From Streptomyces kaniharaensis (lineage in GTDB: Bacteria; Actinomycetota; Actinomycetes; Streptomycetales; Streptomycetaceae): a DNA stretch of 64,000 nt. Shown here in pieces: positions 34,184 to 42,724 of the stretch (the first letter of the stretch is position 1; every line of letters begins with the position of its first letter). The notes beneath the pieces are model-generated. The model was given only the letters and a program-made list of their open reading frames with translations, had not been told where the DNA came from and made no database searches. Where the stretch lies: NCBI RefSeq assembly GCF_009569385.1, contig NZ_WBOF01000001.1, positions 4,040,001-4,104,000 of the forward strand, written 5' to 3'. The position numbers and the translations under genes were made by a program.

Positions 34184-36631
34184 ATGACCACCGAGACCAG
34201 TCCTTCCGACCACGGCGCCGCCCGGGCCGCGCTGCTCGCCGCCCCCGGTCCGGGCGGCCGCACCCGTCGCACCGCACTCGCCGACCTCACCGACGACTGG
34301 CTGGCCGGCCTGCTCACGGCCGCCGGCGCCCCCGCCGGAGTCGCTCTGGTCGCCGTCGGCGGTTACGGGCGCGGCGAACTGGCCCCGCGTAGCGATCTCG
34401 ACGTCCTGCTGCTGCACGACGGACCGCTCGACCGGGACCTGCCCGAGCGGATCTGGTACCCGGTCTGGGACTCGGGCGCCGCGCTCGACCACTCGGTGCG
34501 CACCGTCGCCGAGGCGCGGGCCGTCGCCGCCGCCGACCTCAAGGCCCAGCTCGGCCTGCTGGACGCCCGCCACATCGCCGGGGACGCGTCGCTCACCGCG
34601 GCACTGCGCTCGGCCGTCCTCGCCGACTGGCGGGCGAGCGCCCCCGCCCGGCTGCCCGAACTGCGCGAGCTCGGCCGTGAGCGGGCCGAGCGGCACGGCG
34701 AGCTGTCCTTCCTGCTGGAACCCGACCTCAAGGAAGCCCGCGGCGGCCTGCGCGACGTCGTCGCGCTCAACGCCGTCGCCGCGACCTGGCTCGCCGACGC
34801 CCCGCGGGACGGCCTCGATGCCGCCGCGCTGCGGCTCGCCGACGTCCGTGACGCACTGCACCTGGCCACCGGCCGGGCCACCGAGCGGCTGAGCCTCCAG
34901 GACCAGGACCAGGTCGCCGAACGGCTCGGCGTGCTGGACGCCGACGCCCTGTTGCGCCAGGTGTACGAGGCCGCGCGGACCATCGCCTACGCCAGCGACG
35001 TCACCTGGCGGGCCGTGGACCGGGTGCTCGCCGCCCGGGCCGGCCGGGGCCGCCGGGTGGGCCGGCTGGCGTTTCCGTTCGGAGGCACCTTCACCGGCGC
35101 CGGGCGCGGCGCGGGCGCGGTGGCCCGCGGCGCGGTCGAGCGCCGCCCGCTCGCCGAGGGCGTGGTCGAGCAGGACGGCGAGGCGGTGCTCGCCCAGGGC
35201 GCCCGCCCGGCCGCCGACCCGGTGCTGCCGCTGCGCGCCGCCGCCGCCGCCGCGCAGAACGGGCTGACCGTCTCTTACGCGACGGTGCGCCGGCTGGCCG
35301 CGGAGTGCCGTCCGCTGCCGGTGCCCTGGCCGGACGAGGCGCGCGAGCAGCTGGTCACCTTGCTCGGCGCGGGCGAGGCGGGCATCCCGGTGTGGGAGGC
35401 GCTGGAGGCTGAGGGCCTGGTCACGCGGCTGCTGCCGGACTGGGAGCGGGTCCGCTGCCGCCCGCAGCGCAACGCCGTGCACCGCTGGACGGTGGACCGG
35501 CACCTGGTGGAGACGGCGGTGCGGGCCGCCGCGATGACCCGCCGGGTGGCCCGGCCCGACCTGCTCCTGGTCGCCGCGCTGCTGCACGACATCGGCAAGG
35601 GCTGGCCCGGCGACCACAGCGAGGCCGGCGAGGTGATCGTCCGGGACGTCGCCGTCCGGATGGGCTTCGACCCGGAGGACACCGAGACCCTGGCGGTGCT
35701 GGTCCGCCACCACCTGACCCTGATCGACACCGCCACCCGGCGCGACCCGGACGACCCGGCCACCGTCGAGGCGATCACCAAGGTGGTCACCACGCTGCCG
35801 CGGCTGGAGCTGCTGCACGCGCTCACCGAGGCCGACGCGCTGGCTACCGGCCCGGCCGCGTGGAGCGGCTGGCGGGCCTCGCTGGTGGACGGCCTGGTGG
35901 CCCGGGCCGCCGCCCAGCTGGCCGGCGGCCCGGCGGCCCCGGCCGAGGCGGCACCGACGGCCGAGCAGGAACGGCTCGCGATCGAGGCCGCCCGGAGCGG
36001 TGGTCCGGCGCTCGCGCTGACGGCCCAGACCGGCGCGGCGGATCCGAGCGCCGAGCCGGGCGCCGAGCCGATGGGCGTCGAGCTGACGCTGGCCGTCCCG
36101 GACCAGCCGGGGCTGCTCGGCACGGTCGCCGGGGTGCTCGCGCTGCACCGGCTGGCCGTCCGTTCGGCGAGTCTGCGCGAGCTGGACCCGATCGGCGCGG
36201 GGCCGGTGCTGCTGCTGTGCTGGCGGGTGGCCGCCGAGTTCGGCGAGCTGCCGGAGGCCGCCCGGCTGCGGGCCGACGTGCGGCGGGCGCTGGACGGCTC
36301 GCTGGACGTCGCGCGCCGGCTCGCCGAGCGGGACGCCGCCGCCCCGCGCCGCCGGGGCATCCCCACCCCGCCGCCGCTGGTCGCGGTCGCGCCCGCGGTG
36401 GCCTCGGCGACCGCGACCGTGCTGGAGGTCCGCGCGCACGACGCCCCCGGGCTGCTGCACCGGATCGGCCGGGCGCTGGACGAGTCCGGGGTCCGGGTGC
36501 GCACCGCGCACGTCTCCACGCTCGGCGCGGACGCCGTCGACTCCTTCTACCTGACCGACGCGGAGGGCCGCCCGCTCGCCGCCCAGCGGGCCGGGGAGGT
36601 GGCGGCGGCGGTCCGGGCGGCGCTCGGCTGA
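34184..36631 (+). CDS. glnD: PII uridylyl/adenylyltransferase GlnD
   Basis: An 815-residue sensor that modifies and de-modifies GlnK according to glutamine. AVGGYGRGELAPRSDLDVLLL (about residues 50-70) is the nucleotidyltransferase motif with the metal aspartates. LLHDIGKGWPGDHS is the HD hydrolase. Two ACT domains (VELTLAVPDQPGLLGTVAGVL and VLEVRAHDAPGLLHRIGRAL) close the protein. In Streptomyces it acts as an adenylyltransferase. Third gene of the GlnR-controlled operon. Confidence 0.95.
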   Translation: MTTETSPSDHGAARAALLAAPGPGGRTRRTALADLTDDWLAGLLTAAGAPAGVALVAVGGYGRGELAPRSDLDVLLLHDGPLDRDLPERIWYPVWDSGAALDHSVRTVAEARAVAAADLKAQLGLLDARHIAGDASLTAALRSAVLADWRASAPARLPELRELGRERAERHGELSFLLEPDLKEARGGLRDVVALNAVAATWLADAPRDGLDAAALRLADVRDALHLATGRATERLSLQDQDQVAERLGVLDADALLRQVYEAARTIAYASDVTWRAVDRVLAARAGRGRRVGRLAFPFGGTFTGAGRGAGAVARGAVERRPLAEGVVEQDGEAVLAQGARPAADPVLPLRAAAAAAQNGLTVSYATVRRLAAECRPLPVPWPDEAREQLVTLLGAGEAGIPVWEALEAEGLVTRLLPDWERVRCRPQRNAVHRWTVDRHLVETAVRAAAMTRRVARPDLLLVAALLHDIGKGWPGDHSEAGEVIVRDVAVRMGFDPEDTETLAVLVRHHLTLIDTATRRDPDDPATVEAITKVVTTLPRLELLHALTEADALATGPAAWSGWRASLVDGLVARAAAQLAGGPAAPAEAAPTAEQERLAIEAARSGGPALALTAQTGAADPSAEPGAEPMGVELTLAVPDQPGLLGTVAGVLALHRLAVRSASLRELDPIGAGPVLLLCWRVAAEFGELPEAARLRADVRRALDGSLDVARRLAERDAAAPRRRGIPTPPPLVAVAPAVASATATVLEVRAHDAPGLLHRIGRALDESGVRVRTAHVSTLGADAVDSFYLTDAEGRPLAAQRAGEVAAAVRAALG

Positions 36632-36731
36632 GCGGCGGTGACGGCGGGGGTGGAGACCAACCCGGGACGGCCGGATACCCTTGGGGGCGACGACCGTACC
36701 GATACCGATGCCGCAGAGGACCCGCGACGAC

Positions 36732-38297
36732 GTGTTCGACACCCTTTCCGATCGCCTCGCAGCGACGTTCAAGAACCTTCGTGGCAAGGGCCGCCTCAGC
36801 GAGGCGGACATCGACGCCACCGCCCGCGAGATCCGCATCGCGCTGCTGGAGGCGGACGTCGCGCTGCCGGTCGTCCGGGCCTTCATCAAGCAGGTCAAGG
36901 AGCGGGCGCTCGGCGTCGAGGTCTCGGGCGCGCTGAACCCCGCGCAGCAGATCATCAAGATCGTCAACGAGGAACTGATCACGATCCTCGGTGGCGAGAC
37001 CCGTCGGGTGAAGTTCGCCAAGAACGGCCCGACGGTGATCATGCTCGCCGGTCTGCAGGGTGCCGGTAAGACCACCCTCGCCGGCAAGCTCGGGTACTGG
37101 CTGAAGAAGCAGAAGCACACCCCGCTGCTGGTCGCCTGCGACCTCCAGCGCCCCAACGCCGTCAACCAGCTCCAGGTCGTCGCCGACCGGGCCGGCGTGG
37201 CCTTCTACGGCCCGCAGCCGGGCAACGGCGTCGGCGACCCGGTGCAGGTCGCCAAGGACTCGATCGAGTACGCCCGGCAGAAGCAGTACGACGTCGTCAT
37301 CGTCGACACCGCCGGCCGTCTCGGCATCGACGCCGAGCTGATGCAGCAGGCCGCGGACATCCGTGCCGCGGTCAACCCGGACGAGGTCCTGTTCGTCGTC
37401 GACGCGATGATCGGCCAGGACGCGGTCACCACCGCGCAGGCCTTCCTCGACGGCGTCGACTTCACCGGTGTCGTACTCTCCAAGCTCGACGGCGACGCCC
37501 GCGGTGGTGCCGCACTGTCGGTCGCGCACGTCACCGGCCGGCAGATCATGTTCGCCTCGAACGGTGAGAAGGTCGACGACTTCGACGCCTTCCACCCGGA
37601 GCGGATGGCCTCGCGCATCCTCGGCATGGGTGACCTCCTCACGCTGATCGAGAAGGCCGAGGACACCTTCTCGAAGGCCGAGGCCGAGAAGATCGCCGCC
37701 AAGCTGCGCGGCGGCCCGAAGGCGTTCACCCTGGACGACTTCCTGTCGCAGCTGGAGCAGGTCCAGAAGATGGGCTCGATCTCCAAGCTGCTCGGCATGC
37801 TGCCCGGGATGGGCCAGATCCGCGAGCAGATCAACAACATCGACGACAAGGACGTCAACCGCGTCGGCGCGATCATCAAGTCGATGACCCCGGCCGAGCG
37901 CGCCGAGCCGGAGCTGATCAACGGCTCCCGCCGGGCGCGTATCGCCAAGGGTTCGGGCGTCCAGGTCGGCGAGGTCAAGAACCTGGTCGAGCGGTTCTTC
38001 GACGCCCGCAAGATGATGTCCGCGATGGCCTCCGGCAAGGGCATGCCCGGCATGCCGGGGATCCCGGGCATGGGCGGCGGCGCGAAGAAGTCCGCCAAGA
38101 AGGCCCCGCAGGCGAAGGGCAAGCGAAAGAGCGGCAACCCGCTGAAGCGCGCACAGGAGGAGGCCGCGGCCGCCCAGCGTCGCGCGCTCGGCGCGGGCGG
38201 CGGCGAGGCGCCGGCCGACGGCGGCGCGTTCGGCCTCGGCGCGGGCAAGGGGCCGGCCGACTTCGAGCTGCCGAAGGAGTTCAAGGACCTGCTGTAG
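36732..38297 (+). CDS. ffh: Signal recognition particle protein Ffh
   Basis: A 521-residue SRP54 GTPase. The N domain (DTLSDRLAATFKNLRGKGRLSEADI) is followed by the G domain with GLQGAGKTTLAGKL, DTAGRLGID and LSKLDGDARGG. The M domain (from about residue 295: FTLDDFLSQLEQVQKMGSISKLLGMLPGM) binds SRP RNA and signal peptides. Start GTG 36732 has a modest AGAGGAC 10 nt upstream. The last 90 residues are a G/A/K/M-rich tail of the Streptomyces type. The SRP RNA gene is not in this window. Confidence 0.97.
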   Translation: MFDTLSDRLAATFKNLRGKGRLSEADIDATAREIRIALLEADVALPVVRAFIKQVKERALGVEVSGALNPAQQIIKIVNEELITILGGETRRVKFAKNGPTVIMLAGLQGAGKTTLAGKLGYWLKKQKHTPLLVACDLQRPNAVNQLQVVADRAGVAFYGPQPGNGVGDPVQVAKDSIEYARQKQYDVVIVDTAGRLGIDAELMQQAADIRAAVNPDEVLFVVDAMIGQDAVTTAQAFLDGVDFTGVVLSKLDGDARGGAALSVAHVTGRQIMFASNGEKVDDFDAFHPERMASRILGMGDLLTLIEKAEDTFSKAEAEKIAAKLRGGPKAFTLDDFLSQLEQVQKMGSISKLLGMLPGMGQIREQINNIDDKDVNRVGAIIKSMTPAERAEPELINGSRRARIAKGSGVQVGEVKNLVERFFDARKMMSAMASGKGMPGMPGIPGMGGGAKKSAKKAPQAKGKRKSGNPLKRAQEEAAAAQRRALGAGGGEAPADGGAFGLGAGKGPADFELPKEFKDLL

Positions 38298-38348
38298 GTC
38301 CTGCCGTGGATCTGTAGGCAGTGCTACAGGTCGTCGCTCGGCGCGTGG

Positions 38349-38385
38349 TCGGCCCGTCGTCCGGATTCTCCGGGCGGCGGGCCGA
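38349..38385 (+). terminator. Hairpin terminator after ffh
   Basis: 16-bp arms (38349-38364, 38370-38385) with two G-T pairs and a 5-nt loop, 52 nt after the ffh stop. The next gene may start only 5-23 nt beyond the hairpin. Confidence 0.65.
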
Positions 38386-38407
38386 TCGCATGTCCGATGA
38401 TGCTGCC

Positions 38408-38953
38408 ATGTCTGATGATGTTGGCGTGCGAGTGATGATCAGGGCCCCGCGGGCCGAGGACGAGGTTGCGTACGCCGAGGCGGTCCGACGGTCCGCCGAT
38501 CACATCGGGCGGTGGAACCCGGTCGAGCCGGACGGGCTGCCGGAGCTGCTGGAGCGCCAGGGAGCGGGCCTGCGCACGTTCCTGATCGTCGATCGGGAGA
38601 CCGACGGGCTGGTCGGCAAGGTGAACGTCGCCAACATCGTGATGGGACGTTTCTGCAACGCCGCCCTCGGCTACGACTCGTACCTGCCGTTCGCCGGCAC
38701 CGGGCGGATGACCGAGGGCCTGCGGCTGGTGCTGGACCGCTGCTTCGCCCCGCAGACGGCGGGCGGGCTGGGCCTGCACCGGCTGGAGATCAACGTGCAG
38801 CCGGACAACGAGCGGTCGATCGCGCTGGCGAAGCGGCTGGGCTTCCGGCACGAGGGCTTCACCCCGCGGATGCTGTTCCTGCAGGGCGCCTGGCGGGACC
38901 ACGAGCGGTTCGCACTGACCGCGGAGGAGTGGCCGGGCTCGGGGGCGGCGTAG
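38408..38953 (+). CDS. GNAT-family N-acetyltransferase (RimJ/RimL-like)
   Basis: A 181-residue acetyltransferase. MIRAPRAEDEVAYAEAVRRSADHIGRWNPVEPDG, RTFLIVDRETDGLVGKVNVANIVMG and LHRLEINVQPDNERSIALAKRLGFRHEGFTPRMLFLQGAWRDH follow RimJ/RimL type acetyltransferases, with the NERSIALAKRLGF acetyl-CoA pocket. Substrate unknown. The start is ambiguous: ATG 38408 and ATG 38390 lie in two near-identical segments (ATGTCyGATGATG), a small direct repeat, and neither has a clear Shine-Dalgarno. Confidence 0.85.
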   Translation: MSDDVGVRVMIRAPRAEDEVAYAEAVRRSADHIGRWNPVEPDGLPELLERQGAGLRTFLIVDRETDGLVGKVNVANIVMGRFCNAALGYDSYLPFAGTGRMTEGLRLVLDRCFAPQTAGGLGLHRLEINVQPDNERSIALAKRLGFRHEGFTPRMLFLQGAWRDHERFALTAEEWPGSGAA

Positions 38954-39082
38954 CAGCCTGCCAGAGGGCCGCCAGGGGCCCTGCCGGGGGTCTGTCGGGC
39001 GCTGCGCCGGACTCCCGACCAGTCCCCTGGCGGCCCGAGGGCGTTCCGCCGCCGTCTCCGTCGTTCGGAACCGCGGGGCAGC

Positions 39083-39925
39083 TCAGCGCGGCCGTTCGGC
39101 TCGGCGAGGCCGCTCGGCGATCAGATAGCGGAAGACGTTCTCCATCCGGACCGAGCCGTCCGCGCGCAGATACGGCTGCAACACCTCCTCCAGTTCCTTG
39201 GCCACCAGCGGGGCGCCGGAGAAGTCCTCGGCGCCATCGAACAGGCCGGTGGAGAGCAGCCCGCGCACCGCGCTGTCCAGGTCCGGGTAGGCGAACGGGC
39301 AGCTCACCCGCCCGCTGCCGGCCGGGCGCAGGCCGGCCGCGGCGATCAGGTCCTCCAGGGCGCCCGGTGCGCTCAGCTCGAACGGGTCGCGCGCGGTGGT
39401 GCGGCCGGCCATCCGGCGGGCCACGTCCAGCACCGCGGCGCTCTCGCAGCGCTCCTGCGGGCCCCAGGCGGCCACCACCACGTGCCCGCCGGGCAGGGTG
39501 AGACGGGCCGCCTCGGCGACGACCGGGCGTGGCTCCGCAGACCCGGGGAGCTGCTCGAAAACGGTCACCAGCGAATGGGCCGAGCGGGGGACGGCGGTGG
39601 CCGGGCGGGCCCCCGCGCACACCCGGAGCCGACGGCCGCGGGCCAGCTCGCGCAGCTCGTCCCGCGGCTCCTGTCCGGCGACCTGGGCACCCCGCCCGGC
39701 CGCGAGCAGCAGGGCCAGTCCGGACCGGCAGCCCAGGCCCAGCACGCTGCTCGCCGGACCGACCTCCAGCCGGTCGTAGACCGCCTCGTAGAGCGGTACC
39801 AGCATGCGTTCCTGGATCTCCGCCCAGTCGCGCGCCCGCGCGGGCCGCGCGCCGCCGGGCTGAGGGTGGTGCGACCGTACGCCTGTTGGTCGTACGGTCG
39901 TGCCGGTCGTCCGAGCTGAAGCCAT
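39083..39925 (-). CDS. SAM-dependent methyltransferase-like protein
   Basis: A 280-residue protein. SSVLGLGCRSGLALLLAAGRG is the glycine-rich SAM-binding region (motif I), degenerate because the usual D/E-x-GxGxG is LGLGCRSG. LTLPGGHVVVAAWGP resembles the post-motif strand. The C-terminal region has a hydrophobic helix-rich cap. ATG 39925 follows GGGAGGCC; longer in-frame starts exist upstream but are low-complexity. No substrate can be named. Confidence 0.7.
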   Translation of the reverse strand: MASARTTGTTVRPTGVRSHHPQPGGARPARARDWAEIQERMLVPLYEAVYDRLEVGPASSVLGLGCRSGLALLLAAGRGAQVAGQEPRDELRELARGRRLRVCAGARPATAVPRSAHSLVTVFEQLPGSAEPRPVVAEAARLTLPGGHVVVAAWGPQERCESAAVLDVARRMAGRTTARDPFELSAPGALEDLIAAAGLRPAGSGRVSCPFAYPDLDSAVRGLLSTGLFDGAEDFSGAPLVAKELEEVLQPYLRADGSVRMENVFRYLIAERPRRAERPR

Positions 39926-40257
39926 CACGGCCTCCCATCCGGTCCTTCGGTGTGCTGCTACGGCTCCCCCAAAGTCCCGCCCCACTCCAGCGAACAGCGG
40001 CTCGGGCGCGGCGTCCAGAGGGGTGCAGGGTGGTGTGCGCGTGTCTCGGTCGTGCGCCCCCTGCTGCCGGCGGGAGCCGTCCCCCTGCTGCGGGCGGGAC
40101 CCGTCGTCCGGATGGGGGCGGGGGCGGTCCACTTGGACGGGGCCTGGAGTCGGGGCCGGATGGGGCGGGAACCGTCCAGGGCCGGACCGTTCTGCCACCG
40201 GCCACAGGTGTGATACCGATTCGAAGTCAGGGGGCCGCTCCCCGTACCATTCGGGCC
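39926..40257. other. Divergent intergenic region between the methyltransferase and proS
   Basis: 332 bp without a supportable gene. The reverse frame is open through part of it but is proline/arginine-rich shadow. The proS promoter should be here; ATACCG near 40213 is a weak -10 candidate. No T-box or other riboswitch is visible. Confidence 0.4.
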
Positions 40258-41670
40258 ATGGCTAAGGCACCCGTTCTCACCCCTCAGGCGGAAGACTTCC
40301 CGCGCTGGTACCAGGACCTCATCAACAAGGCCGAGCTGGCCGACAACGGTCCGGTGCGCGGCACCATGGTCATCCGACCGTACGGCTACGGCCTGTGGGA
40401 GCGGATGCAGCAGGAGATGGACGCGCGGATCAAGAAGGCCGGCGCGCAGAACGCCTACTTCCCGATGTTCATCCCGCAGTCCTACCTGACCAAGGAGGCC
40501 GAGCACGTCGAGGGCTTCGCCCCCGAGCTCGCGGTGGTCACCCACGGCGGCGGCAAGCAGCTGGAGGAGCCGGTCGTCGTCCGGCCCACCTCCGAGACGA
40601 TCATCAACGAGTACTTCTCGAAGTGGGTGCAGAGCCACCGCGACCTGCCCCTGCTGATCAACCAGTGGGCCAACGTCGTCCGTTGGGAGCTGCGCCCGCG
40701 CGTCTTCCTGCGCACCACCGAGTTCCTCTGGCAGGAGGGCCACACCGCCCACGCCACCTACGAGGACGCCCGCGACTACGCCGCGATGATCCACACCCAG
40801 GTCTACGGCGACTTCATGACCAACGTGCTCGGCATCGACGTCGTGCTCGGCCGCAAGACCGCCAAGGAGCGCTTCGCCGGCGCCATCAACACCCTCACCC
40901 TGGAGGGCATGATGGGCGACGGCAAGGCGCTGCAGATGGGCACCAGCCACGAGCTGGGCCAGAACTTCGCCAAGGCGTTCAACACCACGTACCAGCTCCA
41001 GGGCGCCGAGCGCGAGCACGTCTGGCAGACCTCCTGGGGCGTCTCGACGCGCATGGTGGGCGGCCTGATCATGTCCCACGGCGACGACAACGGCCTGCGG
41101 GTGCCCCCGCGCCTGGCCGCCGTCCAGGCCGTCGTCCTCGCCATCAAGGGCGACGACGCGGTGATCGCCAAGGTCCGCGAGATCGGCGCCCGGCTGGAGG
41201 CCGTCGGCATCCGGGTGGTCGTCGACGATCGCACCGACACCCCGTTCGGCCGCCGCGCCGTCGACTGGGAGCTCAAGGGCGTGCCGTTGCGTATCGAGGT
41301 CGGCCCGCGCGACCTGGAGAACGGCACCGCGATGCTGGCCCGCCGCATCCCGGGCGGCAAGGAGCCGGTCTCCATCGACGCCCTGGCCGACCTGCTCCCG
41401 GGCATCCTGGAGGAAGACCAGGCGCTGCTGCTGCGCCAGTCCCGCGAGCGCCGCGAGGCCCGCACGGTCGACGTCAAGACCCTCGACGAGGCCGTCGAGG
41501 CCGCCGCCACCGGCTGGGGCCGGATCGCCTGGGCCGACCTCGGCCCGGAGGGCGAGGCCAAGCTGGCCGAGCAGGGCGTCACGGTGCGCTGCATCGTCGC
41601 CGCCGACGGTTCGGTGCCGCAGGCGGACGACCAGGAAGGCAATATCGCGATCGTCGCGCGGTCGTACTGA
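40258..41670 (+). CDS. proS: Prolyl-tRNA synthetase, archaeal/eukaryote-like type
   Basis: A 470-residue class II synthetase of the archaeal/eukaryotic ProRS class: it lacks the long editing insertion of the bacterial type (about 570 residues). VRGTMVIRPYGYGLWERMQ opens motif 1, FLRTTEFLWQEGHTAHATYEDA is motif 2, and GGLIMSHGDDNGLRVPPRLA is motif 3. The C-terminal domain ends in tyrosine (IVARSY), the residue that in this class reaches back to the active site. Streptomyces genomes usually also carry a bacterial-type ProS elsewhere, so this may be a second enzyme. It starts ATG 40258 with weak signals and stands outside any operon. Confidence 0.9.
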   Translation: MAKAPVLTPQAEDFPRWYQDLINKAELADNGPVRGTMVIRPYGYGLWERMQQEMDARIKKAGAQNAYFPMFIPQSYLTKEAEHVEGFAPELAVVTHGGGKQLEEPVVVRPTSETIINEYFSKWVQSHRDLPLLINQWANVVRWELRPRVFLRTTEFLWQEGHTAHATYEDARDYAAMIHTQVYGDFMTNVLGIDVVLGRKTAKERFAGAINTLTLEGMMGDGKALQMGTSHELGQNFAKAFNTTYQLQGAEREHVWQTSWGVSTRMVGGLIMSHGDDNGLRVPPRLAAVQAVVLAIKGDDAVIAKVREIGARLEAVGIRVVVDDRTDTPFGRRAVDWELKGVPLRIEVGPRDLENGTAMLARRIPGGKEPVSIDALADLLPGILEEDQALLLRQSRERREARTVDVKTLDEAVEAAATGWGRIAWADLGPEGEAKLAEQGVTVRCIVAADGSVPQADDQEGNIAIVARSY

Positions 41671-41899
41671 TAGCGATCCGCGAGCGTACTGATAGCGACC
41701 AACCACTGATACCTGAAGCCTGATGCCTGATGTCGGGCACCGGTATGGCTACCGGGCTACCAGTAGGTAATGACCGTTACCGGCGAGATTTGCCCGGAAT
41801 GCGGGTGGTAAGAATCCGGTAACTCTGGCAGGACGGTCCGGACTCGCAACATCCCTACTGGCCGGTCAACTGCCGGTATTAACGGAATAGCGGTACCGT

Positions 41900-41945
41900 G
41901 TACGGCCCGTGGCCCTGTCAAACTCGACAGGACCACGGGCCGTAC
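41900..41945. terminator. Strong hairpin between proS and the SprT-like gene
   Basis: A perfect 13-bp outer stem (41900-41912 and 41933-41945) encloses a 6-bp inner stem (CCTGTC and GACAGG). It is the best terminator candidate for proS although it sits 230 nt after the stop, and it could act in both directions. Confidence 0.55.
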
Positions 41946-42077
41946 GTCCTGGGGCGACAGCCCGCCTTCGGACGAATTCACCAGGCCCGCCGAGCGGCGC
42001 GGGCCGAAACCGGCAGGGGGTTGGTCTTGCGTCAGATCCGGAACGCGCAATTCGCGCGCGACCATGCATTCCTGAGA

Positions 42078-42101
42078 GTTCCCTGGGAATTCCCCGGGAA
42101 C
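42078..42101. promoter_or_regulatory. 24-bp operator-like palindrome upstream of the SprT-like gene
   Basis: GTTCCC at one end and GGGAAC at the other are joined by a complementary core; 11 of 12 pairs match. It lies 45 bp before the GTG at 42146. An 11-bp direct repeat CCGGAACGCGC occurs at 42038-42048 and abuts the palindrome at 42101-42111. Confidence 0.45.
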
Positions 42102-42145
42102 CGGAACGCGCGGAACATCGGCTCGCACTCCATCGTTGGTCTAGC

Positions 42146-42724
42146 GTGAGCACGACACAGCCCCTCGTCCTCGCGGCCGAACTGGCCGCCGCCTGGAGCG
42201 ACATCCAGGCCCATCACCAGGACCTCCCCGACCTGGCCTCGCCCGAGGCCCTGATCGGCGAGTCCTCCTCGGCCTGTGGCACGCGGCTCGGTTTCGAGCG
42301 GCTCCTCCACGAGGCTGCCCACGGTCTGGCCGCGGCCCGGGACATCCGGGACACCTCGCGGGCCGGCCGCTACCACAACCGGCGCTTCCTGATGCTCGCC
42401 TCCGAGCTCGGCCTGGCGCACCCGGTCGAGCCGCACGCGAGCAGCGGCTTCTCCCAGGTGACCATGCTCAAGGAGACGCAGGAGCGGTACGCCGAGACCA
42501 TCGAGCGCCTGGACCGCGCCCTCGGCGCGCACCAGGAGGCGGTGGCCGGCGACGGTGCGACGCGCGCCTTCCGCGGCCCGGCCGCCCGGCACGGCTCCTC
42601 TGGGGGCGGCGTCCGGGTCAAGGCGGTCTGCGGCTGCGGGCGGAACGTCCGGGTCGTGCCGTCGGTGCTCGCGCAGGCGTCCATCGTCTGCGGCGCGTGC
42701 CAGCAGCCGTTCAAGATCGCGTAA
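42146..42724 (+). CDS. SprT-like zinc metallopeptidase-type protein
   Basis: A 192-residue protein. Residues 51-62 ERLLHEAAHGLA contain an HExxH zinc motif (HEAAH at 55-59), and RYHNRRF (75-81) resembles the segment that places the third ligand in SprT/Spartan-like peptidases. The C-terminal part has CGCG (162-165) and CGAC (182-185), a possible zinc ribbon. The layout matches proteins of actinobacterial phages and mobile elements described as SprT-like. The GTG start is chosen because the domain follows directly. It lies in the accessory zone, so a role in DNA-protein crosslink repair or element biology is possible but not shown. Confidence 0.65.
   Translation: MSTTQPLVLAAELAAAWSDIQAHHQDLPDLASPEALIGESSSACGTRLGFERLLHEAAHGLAAARDIRDTSRAGRYHNRRFLMLASELGLAHPVEPHASSGFSQVTMLKETQERYAETIERLDRALGAHQEAVAGDGATRAFRGPAARHGSSGGGVRVKAVCGCGRNVRVVPSVLAQASIVCGACQQPFKIA

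Larger units (their letters stand above)
41671..42145. other. AT-richer, repeat-rich spacer between proS and the SprT-like gene
   Basis: 475 bp without a gene. Bases 41701-41880 hold 104 G or C in 180, about 58%, against roughly 70% or more nearby. A 14-bp direct repeat (41663-41676 and 41685-41698) duplicates the end of proS. GTTACCGG (41776-41783) and CCGGTAAC (41816-41823) are inverted. A strong hairpin and a 24-bp dyad follow and are listed separately. Confidence 0.6.

Noticed and set aside
39872..39900. Perfect 10-bp inverted repeat CGACCGTACG...CGTACGGTCG
   Set aside because: It lies inside the coding region of the methyltransferase, near its N-terminus, and encodes TTVRPTGVRS; it could be an operator in principle, but coding constraint explains it well enough.
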